DNA from: Rhodospirillales bacterium
Lineage (GTDB): Bacteria; Pseudomonadota; Alphaproteobacteria; CACIAM-22H2
Length of the DNA stretch: 11,068 bases
Assembly (NCBI GenBank): GCA_016195145.1
Contig: JACQAF010000276.1
Location: forward strand, 1-11,068
Direction: 5' to 3'
Of this stretch, positions 5,447 to 11,068 are shown one piece after another. The notes beneath the pieces are model-generated. The model had not been told where the DNA came from. It saw only the letters and a program-made list of their open reading frames with translations, and ran no database searches. A program made the translations under genes and the position numbers. The first letter of the stretch is position 1. Every line of letters begins with the position of its first letter.

Positions 5447-7272
5447 GGCCCGTCGCGCCGCCGGTCGCGGTCGGATTTGGCGGCGTAGCCGCGCGGGGTG
5501 AACATCCATTTGCGGTCGCCGCCGGCGAAGATGCGCGTCTGCCGGCTGCCGACCAGAACGAGGGTCAGCATGTCGACGCGTTCGGTCCATGCGTCGCCGA
5601 GGCGGACGATATCGACCCGCTCGCCGTCGCGACCGAGGTTGCGGGCGAGCGCGACCGGCGCGTCCGCGCCGCGAAAGCCGAGCAGCAGCGCGCGCGCCCG
5701 ATCGAGCAGGTCGCGCCGCCGGCCCGAGGCGGGGTTGTACAGGGCAAGAACGAAATCGCCCGTGCAGGCGGCGACCAGCCGCTTTTCGATATCGGCCCAC
5801 GGGGTCAGCAGGTCGGACAGCGATATGGCGCAGAAATCATGGCCGAGCGGCGCGCCGGCTCGCGCCGCCGCCGCCTGCATCGCCGAGACGCCGGGGCAGA
5901 CGCGCACCACCGCCCGTCGCCAGGCGGGGTTGTCGCCGCGCTCGATCAGCTCGAAGACCAGCGCGGCGAGGCCGTATATCCCGGCGTCGCCCGACGAGAC
6001 GAGCGCCACCCGCCGCCCCTCGGCGGCGAGGTCGAGGGCGAGGCGGGCCCGCGCTTCTTCTGCGCCAAGCGCGCTTTCGTGCCGGGCCTTGCCGGCGATC
6101 GCGGACCCGAGCAGGTCGAGATAGAGTCCGTAGCCGACGATGTCGCTCGCGCCCATGATGGCGGCGTCAACTTCGGGCGTGCGCCAGCCGGCATCGCCCG
6201 GCCCGATCCCGACGACGGCCAGTTCCGCTCGTGCCCGGCCGATAGCCGCCGGGTCGAGCGGGCGGGGACTGCGGGCGACGGCGCAGGTGGCGCGGGCCGA
6301 TTTGGCTTTCGGCGCGACGAGCGCGCCCTCGCTGCCGGCGGCGGCGAGCGCCGCGCTTTCGGCGACGCCGGCCACGCCGACCGCCGCGCGAACGATTTCG
6401 GACGGGTTGGCAAGGCGCTGCTCCTCGGCCGCCAGACGGTCGGCCGGGAAGAATCGCGCCGGTACGCCGAGCGTGCGGGCGAGCGCATGGATGGCCGGCT
6501 CGTCTTCCTTGATGTCGATGCTGACGACGCAGGCGATGGCGTGCGGCGACAGGTTGCGCGCGGCAAGCGTCGCACGGGCCAGCGCCTCGATCTCGTCCGC
6601 GTCGACGCCGCGCTCCCCGCCGACGCCCAAGGCCAGAACCGGTGGATGATAGACCAGCGTGTTGTGCGCCCCCGGCACGTCGCGATCGGTGACGAGGATC
6701 GACAGCGCCGCCGCCGGCGCGAAATCGATACCGCTGGCGACGAGCCACGCGGCATCGCCCGCCTGGACGCTGAGCGCGACACGTTCGCCGGCGAGCAATG
6801 CAGCGGCGATCGGCTTGACGGCGTCGGGATTGGCGATCCGCCAGCCGGCCGGCGGCCGGTCGAAGGCGAGGCCGAAGGCGACATCGCTCGCCGTGGTAAT
6901 CGCGGCCGCGCCGCCGAGTGCGGTGGCAAGAGCGCGGGCGAGATCGTTGGCTCCGCGATGGCCGCCGATCAGCGGCACGACGGCGCTGCCATCCTCGGCC
7001 AGCGCCACCACCGGGGGCTCGTCGTGCTTGTCGGCGAGCAGCGGGGCGAGCGCGCGGATCAGGATTCCGGCGGCGCACATGCCAATGATCGGCCGGCCGG
7101 CGGCGAACAGCGCCCGCAAATGCGCGGAAACATCGTCGAATGTCGCGTCGGCATCGTCGACGCGCGCGGCGAGCCCATGGACCTCCGCCACGCCAAGCGC
7201 GGTTTGTGCGCGTCGGGCGAGCGTCGCGCCGGCGCGGGTCAGGGCGACGAAAACGGGCCGGTTGTCGTTCAT
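5443..7272 (-). CDS. cbiG-cobJ: Fusion of cobalt-precorrin-5A hydrolase (CbiG) and precorrin-3B C17-methyltransferase (CobJ/CbiH)
   Basis: The product has 609 residues in two parts. Residues 1 to about 335 are CbiG: the N-terminal domain has PIIGMCAAGILIRALAPLL (61-79) and VVPLIGGHRGANDLARALA (98-116), and the C-terminal domain runs from LALGVGGERGVDADEIEAL (213-231) through VSIDIKEDEPAI to about 320. This half opens the ring-A delta-lactone and releases the two-carbon fragment as acetaldehyde. The common Cys of the G-x-G-C-x-RG motif is Gly219 here. Residues 350-599 are CobJ/CbiH, which methylates C17 and contracts the ring: VVGIGPGD (353-360), YGLYLDLL (381-388), SSGDAGIYGLAAL (426-438), PGVSAMQAAAARAGAPLGHDFC (from 460), LYNPASGRR (511-519), RNLGRDGE (544-551) and TPRGY (592-596). 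The linker, about 321-349, is Ala/Arg/Pro-rich. Both ends overlap neighbours by ATGA. Apart from Gly219, the motifs I checked in both halves look intact. Confidence 0.94.
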   Translation of the reverse strand: MNDNRPVFVALTRAGATLARRAQTALGVAEVHGLAARVDDADATFDDVSAHLRALFAAGRPIIGMCAAGILIRALAPLLADKHDEPPVVALAEDGSAVVPLIGGHRGANDLARALATALGGAAAITTASDVAFGLAFDRPPAGWRIANPDAVKPIAAALLAGERVALSVQAGDAAWLVASGIDFAPAAALSILVTDRDVPGAHNTLVYHPPVLALGVGGERGVDADEIEALARATLAARNLSPHAIACVVSIDIKEDEPAIHALARTLGVPARFFPADRLAAEEQRLANPSEIVRAAVGVAGVAESAALAAAGSEGALVAPKAKSARATCAVARSPRPLDPAAIGRARAELAVVGIGPGDAGWRTPEVDAAIMGASDIVGYGLYLDLLGSAIAGKARHESALGAEEARARLALDLAAEGRRVALVSSGDAGIYGLAALVFELIERGDNPAWRRAVVRVCPGVSAMQAAAARAGAPLGHDFCAISLSDLLTPWADIEKRLVAACTGDFVLALYNPASGRRRDLLDRARALLLGFRGADAPVALARNLGRDGERVDIVRLGDAWTERVDMLTLVLVGSRQTRIFAGGDRKWMFTPRGYAAKSDRDRRRDGP

Positions 7273-7973
7273 CGCTGCGCCGCGCCGCGCCGGTGGACGA
7301 GGATAAGCGAGAAATAGGGCGCTGCCCTGGCGTCGACCCGGTCGAGCGGTAGAAGACGCTCGTCCGCCATGCCGACATGTTCGGCATAGCGGGCGTCCTG
7401 CGCTAGGCCGGCGCGCGTCAGCAGGTCGCGGATACGGGCGCAATGCCGGCCGATCTTGATGATCGCCGCCGCTTCGACGACGGCGAGCCGGGCCTCGATC
7501 GCGTCGTCCGGTAATGAGGCGGGAATCACGGCGAGCGTATCGTTGCGCGCGGCGAGCGGCATGCCGAGCGCGGCGGCGGCCGCGAGGACCGACGAGACGC
7601 CGGGGACGACGACTGTCTTGTGCCGGCCGGCAAGGCGCGCGAACAGATACATGAACGATCCATACAGGAACGGATCGCCGAGGCACAGCACGGCGACATC
7701 GCGGCTCGCTTCGAGGTGGGCGCCCAGATCCCGCGTCGCCCGGTCGTAGACTTCCTGGGCCGGGAAGCGGGCGGCCGATAACGGCATGCGGATGACGATC
7801 TCGGTCTGCCCGCCCGGTAGATGCGTGGCGACGATGGCGCGGGCGAGGCTGTCGCCGCTCTCGGGCGCGGGATAGGCGACGACGGGGCAGGCGCGCAGCA
7901 GGCGCAGCGCCTTGAGGGTGATCAGGTCCGGATCGCCGGGCCCGATGCCGAGGCCGTACAGCGTGCCGCTCAT
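7269..7973 (-). CDS. cobI: Precorrin-2 / cobalt-factor II C20-methyltransferase
   Basis: The 234-residue product is a CobI/CbiL enzyme, the first peripheral methylation after precorrin-2. Motifs are TLYGLGIGPGDPDLITLKAL (residues 4-23, with the family's TLYG start), VAYPAPESGDSLARAI (32-47), LCLGDPFLYGSFMYLFARL (96-114, diagnostic), VVPGVSSVLAAAAALGMPLA (122-141) and the final FSLILVHR. The ATG at 7973 was chosen because the conserved TLYG block follows it directly and it overlaps the cobL stop as ATGA; an in-frame ATG 15 nt earlier is possible but less likely. It is followed by cbiG-cobJ with another ATGA overlap. In an early-cobalt pathway its substrate is cobalt-factor II or cobalt-precorrin-2, so CbiL would be the matching name. 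The family call is certain, but the metal state of the substrate is inferred from the neighbours. Confidence 0.96.
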   Translation of the reverse strand: MSGTLYGLGIGPGDPDLITLKALRLLRACPVVAYPAPESGDSLARAIVATHLPGGQTEIVIRMPLSAARFPAQEVYDRATRDLGAHLEASRDVAVLCLGDPFLYGSFMYLFARLAGRHKTVVVPGVSSVLAAAAALGMPLAARNDTLAVIPASLPDDAIEARLAVVEAAAIIKIGRHCARIRDLLTRAGLAQDARYAEHVGMADERLLPLDRVDARAAPYFSLILVHRRGAAQR

Positions 7974-9175
7974 TTCACGGCGTTCCATTGTGTGACCGGC
8001 GTCAGCGGCCGCCAGCCCTGGAATCCGCCGACCGGTTCGGTGCGGCTGACGGCGATGCGGGCGAGCGCGCCGCCGAGCTTCGCCTGCCAGGCGATCAGGG
8101 CGCTTTCGCCCTCGACGGTGACGGCGTTGGCGACCAGCCGTCCGCCGGGCGCGAGCGCCGTCCAGCACGCCTCGACCAGGCCCGGCGTCGACAGCCCGCC
8201 GCCGACGAACACCGCGTCGGGCGGCGCGAGTCCGGCCAGCGCCGCCGGCGCATCGCCGGCGACGATGGCGAGTTTGGGCACGCCGAGCGCGGCGGCGTTT
8301 TTAGCGATGAAGGCGCGTCGATCGGCATCGCGCTCGACGGCAACGGCGCGCGCGCCCCGCGCCGCGCGCATCCATTCGATGGCGACGGCGCCCGAACCCG
8401 CGCCGACATCCCACAGAAGCTGGCCGGGCAGGGGAGCAAGGGCGGCCAGCGTCGCGGCGCGGATTTCGCGCTTGGTCAGCTGCCCGTCATGGACGAACGC
8501 GTCGTCGGGCAGGCCGGGGGCGCGGGACAGGATGCGTGCGCCCGGTCCCGGTCGGCATTCGATGGCGATGGTGTTGAGGTCTTGCGTGCGCGGCGCGCGC
8601 CACTCCTCGGCCGTGCCGTCGATCCGCCGCTCGTTCGGCCCGCCGAGATGTTCGAGAACGGTCAACGCGCTCGGCCCCCAGCCGCGCGCGACGAGAAACC
8701 GCGCCACCGACGCCGGCGTGTCGCCGTTTTCGCTCAGCGCCAGCAGCCGCGCGCCCGGCGCCAGATGCAAGGCAAGAAGGTCAAGCGGTCGGCCGTGAAG
8801 GCTGACCAGTTCGAGATCGGCGAGCGGCCAGCCCATATGTGCGGCGGCGAGGGTGAAGGCGGATATATGCGGCAGAACGATCATCTCGGCGCGCGGGAAA
8901 CGGCGGGCAAGGGTGACGCCGATGCCGAACCACATCGGGTCGCCGGTCGCCAGCACGGCCACCCGCTTGCCGCGCCGCGCGGCGATGGCGCTAACGGTAT
9001 CGGTGAGCGGCGTCGCCCAGGTCAGGCGCTCGGCCGGTGACGGCGGCGCCATCGCCAGGTGCCGCGCGCCGCCGATCAGCACTTCCGCTTCGTCGATCAG
9101 CTTGCGGGCGACGGGCGTCAGGCCGGCAAGTCCATCCTCGCCGATGCCGATGATGCTGAGCCACGGCGCGGTCAT
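7970..9175 (-). CDS. cobL: Precorrin-6Y C5,15-methyltransferase (decarboxylating), CbiE-CbiT fusion
   Basis: The 401-residue product is a full-length CobL. The N-terminal CbiE domain, about 1-205, has SIIGIGEDGLAGLTPVA (7-23), IGGARHLA (34-41), VLATGDPMWFGIG (74-86), HISAFTLAAAHMGWPLAD (103-120) and SLHGRP (125-130). It performs the C5 and C15 methylations. The C-terminal CbiT domain, about 218-400, begins GLPDDAFVHDGQLTKREIRA (221-240) and has the class I methyltransferase loop LLWDVGAGSGAVAIEWMR (253-270) followed by AVERD; this half decarboxylates the ring-C acetate. The later block DAVFVGGGLS (320-329) is also typical. The start at 9175 overlaps the cobH stop as ATGA, and the stop overlaps the cobI start in the same way. 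A longer in-frame form to 9433 lies inside cobH and was rejected. Both domains look intact. Confidence 0.97.
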   Translation of the reverse strand: MTAPWLSIIGIGEDGLAGLTPVARKLIDEAEVLIGGARHLAMAPPSPAERLTWATPLTDTVSAIAARRGKRVAVLATGDPMWFGIGVTLARRFPRAEMIVLPHISAFTLAAAHMGWPLADLELVSLHGRPLDLLALHLAPGARLLALSENGDTPASVARFLVARGWGPSALTVLEHLGGPNERRIDGTAEEWRAPRTQDLNTIAIECRPGPGARILSRAPGLPDDAFVHDGQLTKREIRAATLAALAPLPGQLLWDVGAGSGAVAIEWMRAARGARAVAVERDADRRAFIAKNAAALGVPKLAIVAGDAPAALAGLAPPDAVFVGGGLSTPGLVEACWTALAPGGRLVANAVTVEGESALIAWQAKLGGALARIAVSRTEPVGGFQGWRPLTPVTQWNAVK

Positions 9176-9795
9176 GGCGCACCCGCCAGCGCGTTGACGG
9201 CGGCGGCGGCCATGGCGCTGCCGCCGCGCCTGCCGAGAAGGGTGAGGAACGGCACGCCGCGCGGGTCGCGGGCGAGCTCGGCCTTCGATTCGACCGCGCC
9301 GACGAAGCCGACCGGGAAAGCGAGAATCGCCGCCGGTTTCGGCGCGCCGGCGTCGAGCAGCTCCAGGAGGCGGAACAGCGCCGTCGGTGCGTTGCCGATA
9401 GCGACGACCGCGCCGGCCAGATGCGCCGTCCATAACTCCACCGCCGCGGCCGAGCGCGTGGTGGCGTCGCGCGACGCAATCGCTGGAACGGCGTCGTCAT
9501 TGAGGGCGCAGACGATGCAACTACCACCGGCCCGCGCCGGATGGGTAATGCCGTGGCGAACCATCTCGGCATCGACCAGCACCGTTCCGCCGCCGCGCAA
9601 GGCGTCTCGGGCGGCGCTCGCCACATCGGGCGAAAAGGCAAGATCGCGCGCAATATCGGTCATGCCGCAAGCATGCATCAGACGCACCGCCACGTCATGC
9701 AGGGTCGGCGGCAAGGGGCCGAGATCGGCCTCGCGGCGGATCGTTTCGAACGACCGCCGGTAGATTTCGGCCGGATCGCGGAGGTAATCGATCAT
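9172..9795 (-). CDS. cobH: Precorrin-8X methylmutase
   Basis: The 207-residue product is a complete CobH/CbiC. It moves the C11 methyl group to C12 by a suprafacial 1,5-shift, giving (cobalt) hydrogenobyrinate. The likely catalytic His is His41 in RLMHACGM (residues 38-45), which corresponds to His43 of the Pseudomonas denitrificans enzyme. Other family blocks are GTVLVDAEMVRHGI (89-102), AIGNAPTALFRLLELL (about 132-147), FPVGFVGAVESK (about 159-170) and the C-terminal LGRRGGSAMAAAAVNAL. It starts 6 nt after the cbiX stop and has a clear GAGGTG ribosome-binding site inside the end of cbiX. Its stop overlaps the cobL start as ATGA. It is the second gene of the operon. Confidence 0.97.
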   Translation of the reverse strand: MIDYLRDPAEIYRRSFETIRREADLGPLPPTLHDVAVRLMHACGMTDIARDLAFSPDVASAARDALRGGGTVLVDAEMVRHGITHPARAGGSCIVCALNDDAVPAIASRDATTRSAAAVELWTAHLAGAVVAIGNAPTALFRLLELLDAGAPKPAAILAFPVGFVGAVESKAELARDPRGVPFLTLLGRRGGSAMAAAAVNALAGAP

Positions 9796-9801
9796 GCCGG
9801 C

Positions 9802-10815
9802 TCACCTCTTGCGCGGCGACCGCGCGTGTCCATGCCCATGATGATCGTGGTCGTGGTCATGGTGATCGTGATCGTGATCGTGATCGTGGTGATGATGGTC
9901 ATGGCCGTGCCCATGCCCATGCCCGTGATGATGATCGCCATCGGTGCCGATGCCGCGCACATGCAAATGGTGGCCGACTTGCGCCGCGCCGGTATCGGCT
10001 TCGTAGCCGATAATCTGCGTCCGGTACTTGCACAGCCGGCAGTTCATCCGGTTGTCGCCGGTGAGGATCTCGCCGACGCGCTCGACGAAAGAATCGAGCA
10101 CCAGCGGATGGTCGTTGAGGTAATCGGCCTTGACGAATTCGATATCGGGGTGGCGCGCCGCCGCCTCGTCGGTTTGGGCGTAGATGCGCTTGACCAGAAT
10201 TCCGGTGAACAGGAAATAGGGAAAGACGATGATGCGCCGGAAGCCGAGGCGGACGGCGCGGGCGAGGCTTTCGTCGACGCGCGGATGGGCGACGCCGCTA
10301 TAGGCGATCTGGGCCCAGCCGAAGCCCATCCCCTCCCACAGCATGCGCGCGACCTTGGCGATGTTGGAATTGGCGTCGGGGTCGTTGGTGCCGCGGCCAA
10401 CGACGACGAGCAGCGTTTCCTCGCGCGCGATCGCGCGCGACGACGATTTCTCCGCCGTCTCGATGCGCTCGCGCGCCGCCGCCAGCAACCGCTCGTCGAT
10501 CGCGAGGTCGCGCCCATATTCGATGCGCATCTCGGGATTCTCGGCGGCGAAGCTGTTGAGCTCCCACGGCAGGTCGTTCTTTACATGCCCGGCGGCGAAC
10601 AGCATGCCGGGCACGGCGAGGATATGGCGCGCGCCGCGCGATTTCAGCGCCTCCAGCCCCTCGCGAATGATCGGCCGCGCGAATTCGAGATAGGCGGAGT
10701 CGACGAGGTATTGCGGCAGGCGAGCCTTGAGCCGGCCGGCCATCGCCTCGAATTCGGCGATGGCGTCGACGTCGCGGCTGCCATGGCCGCAGATCAGAAC
10801 GGCGGTGTCGGTCAT
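9802..10815 (-). CDS. cbiX: Sirohydrochlorin cobaltochelatase, long form with MxCxxC motif and His-rich tail
   Basis: The 337-residue product is a long CbiX, which inserts Co2+ into sirohydrochlorin. The first chelatase domain has LICGHGSR (residues 7-14, likely metal-binding His11) and PGMLFAAGHVKND (69-81, His77). The second, from about 135, has VVVGRGTNDPDANSN (137-151) and FPYFLFTGILVKRI (198-211); Arg141 and Thr-Gly replace the active-site histidines, so this half is probably structural. MNCRLC (257-262) matches the MxCxxC motif shown to hold a 4Fe-4S centre in Bacillus megaterium CbiX. Then come GHHLHV (281-286) and a tail with 22 His in the 36 residues 295-330, mixed with Asp and Gly, presumably storing or delivering cobalt. 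It ends in ARSPRKR. An AAAGGA ribosome-binding site sits 10 nt before the ATG. The gene heads the operon. Related SirB or nickel chelatases are less likely given the neighbours. Confidence 0.95.
   Translation of the reverse strand: MTDTAVLICGHGSRDVDAIAEFEAMAGRLKARLPQYLVDSAYLEFARPIIREGLEALKSRGARHILAVPGMLFAAGHVKNDLPWELNSFAAENPEMRIEYGRDLAIDERLLAAARERIETAEKSSSRAIAREETLLVVVGRGTNDPDANSNIAKVARMLWEGMGFGWAQIAYSGVAHPRVDESLARAVRLGFRRIIVFPYFLFTGILVKRIYAQTDEAAARHPDIEFVKADYLNDHPLVLDSFVERVGEILTGDNRMNCRLCKYRTQIIGYEADTGAAQVGHHLHVRGIGTDGDHHHGHGHGHGHDHHHHDHDHDHDHHDHDHDHHGHGHARSPRKR
9803..9809 (-). promoter_or_regulatory. Ribosome-binding site of cobH (AGAGGTG), inside the cbiX 3' end
   Basis: AGAGGTG on the minus strand lies 7 nt before the cobH ATG at 9795 and overlaps the last codons of cbiX. 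It fixes the cobH start and suggests coupled translation. Confidence 0.7.
9826..9933. repeat. Low-complexity hexamer-rich DNA encoding the CbiX His/Asp/Gly tail
   Basis: The tail is built from short His-Asp, His-Gly and His-His units. At 9862-9888 the hexamer GTGATC is repeated 4.5 times without error, and CATGCC-type units occur near 9831-9838 and 9910-9923. Slippage by whole hexamers would change tail length without a frameshift. Confidence 0.85.
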
Positions 10816-10850
10816 TGCAAAACTGTCCTTTGCTGGAAGGTGACGGCTCC
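10816..10850. promoter_or_regulatory. 35-nt divergent gap between cbiX and cobD holding both ribosome-binding sites
   Basis: The gap contains AAAGGA on the minus strand (10831-10826, for cbiX) and GGAAGGTGA on the plus strand (10835-10843, for cobD). Nothing else fits, so the promoters of both genes must lie inside the opposite coding region. I found no convincing -35/-10 pair there and no cobalamin riboswitch. Confidence 0.6.
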
Positions 10851-11068
10851 ATGTTGACGGCTCTCGCGCCGATGGCCATGGTTGCCGCTATGTTGGGTCT
10901 GGTTCCCGATTCGCCGGTGGATCCGCTGCTGATTCTGCTGGCGGCGCTGGCGCTCGACGTTGTCGTCGGCGACATGCGGCCGCTGTTCCGCGTCGTTCCG
11001 CACCCGGTGGCGGCGTTCGGGGCGGTGATCGGGTTCTTCGAGCGACGGCTCAACCGCGAAGACCGCAC
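10851..11068 (+). CDS. cobD: Adenosylcobinamide-phosphate synthase (CobD/CbiB), N-terminal part (cut by window edge)
   Basis: Seventy-two complete codons are visible before the right edge. After a hydrophobic N-terminus, residues about 26-55 read LLILLAALALDVVVGDMRPL then FRVVPHPVAAFGAVIGFFERRLN. This matches the start of the CobD/CbiB family: a first membrane helix ending in LD-x-x-x-GD, then HPV-x-x-x-G-x-x-I and an E-x-x-LN stretch. The enzyme is an inner-membrane protein that joins aminopropanol (or its phosphate) to adenosylcobyric acid. It is the alphaproteobacterial CobD, not the Salmonella threonine-phosphate decarboxylase of the same name. The ATG at 10851 has a strong GGAAGGTGA ribosome-binding site 7 nt upstream, which settles it against later in-frame ATGs such as 10872. 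The gene diverges from cbiX and may lead a plus-strand unit carrying later pathway genes beyond the window. Confidence 0.88.
   Translation, partial: MLTALAPMAMVAAMLGLVPDSPVDPLLILLAALALDVVVGDMRPLFRVVPHPVAAFGAVIGFFERRLNREDR

Noticed and set aside
5839..7317. Plus-strand open frame of 492 codons
   Set aside because: It lies antisense to the cbiG-cobJ fusion, whose motifs are unmistakable; its translation is Arg/Gly/Asp-rich low-complexity sequence without domains, as expected from high-GC shadow frames.
9826..9933. Repeat array considered as a CRISPR or protein-binding iteron set
   Set aside because: Units are only 6 nt, without spacers, and lie in frame inside cbiX as a His-rich tail.
9541..10857. 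Plus-strand open frame of 438 codons with a Met/Val/Ile run
   Set aside because: It is antisense to cbiX and cobH. The hydrophobic Val/Met/Ile stretch is simply the complement of the His/Asp tail repeats.

Overview
The window is about two thirds of a cobalamin (vitamin B12) corrin-ring gene cluster from a high-GC bacterium. It is probably an alphaproteobacterium: the enzymes are most like the CobI/CobJ/CobM/CobL/CobH/CobK types of that class, the CbiX has a long His-rich tail, and several genes seem to be read from leaderless promoters. The genus cannot be named from the sequence alone.

Layout from left to right. (1) Minus strand, 640 to 1: a small lipoprotein gene overlapping by ATGA the start of a SCO1/SenC copper-chaperone gene that runs off the left edge. 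(2) Minus strand, 1544 to 705: cobA (uroporphyrinogen-III C-methyltransferase), which makes precorrin-2. (3) A visibly AT-richer patch, about 1600-2100, carrying a 67-residue membrane protein of the T4 Imm-like superinfection-immunity family. (4) Plus strand, 2124 to 4670: cbiD and cobK (overlapping by 14 nt), then an exported ankyrin-repeat protein. (5) Minus strand, 10815 to 4667: a compact six-gene operon cbiX, cobH, cobL (CbiE-CbiT), cobI, a cbiG-cobJ fusion and cobM. Every junction after cobH is a 4-nt ATGA overlap. (6) Plus strand from 10851: the 5' end of cobD (CbiB type), divergent from cbiX with only 35 nt between them.

Taken together the genes encode most of the early-cobalt ('anaerobic') route. 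CobA makes precorrin-2 and CbiX would insert cobalt after oxidation to sirohydrochlorin. CobI(CbiL), the CobJ(CbiH) domain and CobM(CbiF) methylate C20, C17 and C11. The CbiG domain opens the lactone, CbiD methylates C1, CobK(CbiJ) reduces, CobL(CbiE/T) methylates C5/C15 and decarboxylates, CobH(CbiC) moves the C11 methyl, and CobD(CbiB) later attaches the aminopropanol arm. The aerobic-route markers CobG, CobF and CobNST are not present in the window. A separate precorrin-2 dehydrogenase, CbiA, and the adenosylation and nucleotide-loop genes are also absent and may lie outside it.

I found no cobalamin riboswitch, tRNA, rRNA, intact IS element or CRISPR. The points most worth a second look are the shared -10-like box placed 6 to 9 nt before four start codons, the Imm-like gene in its low-GC patch, the CbiG-CobJ fusion whose two activities flank the CobM step, and the extreme His tail of CbiX.
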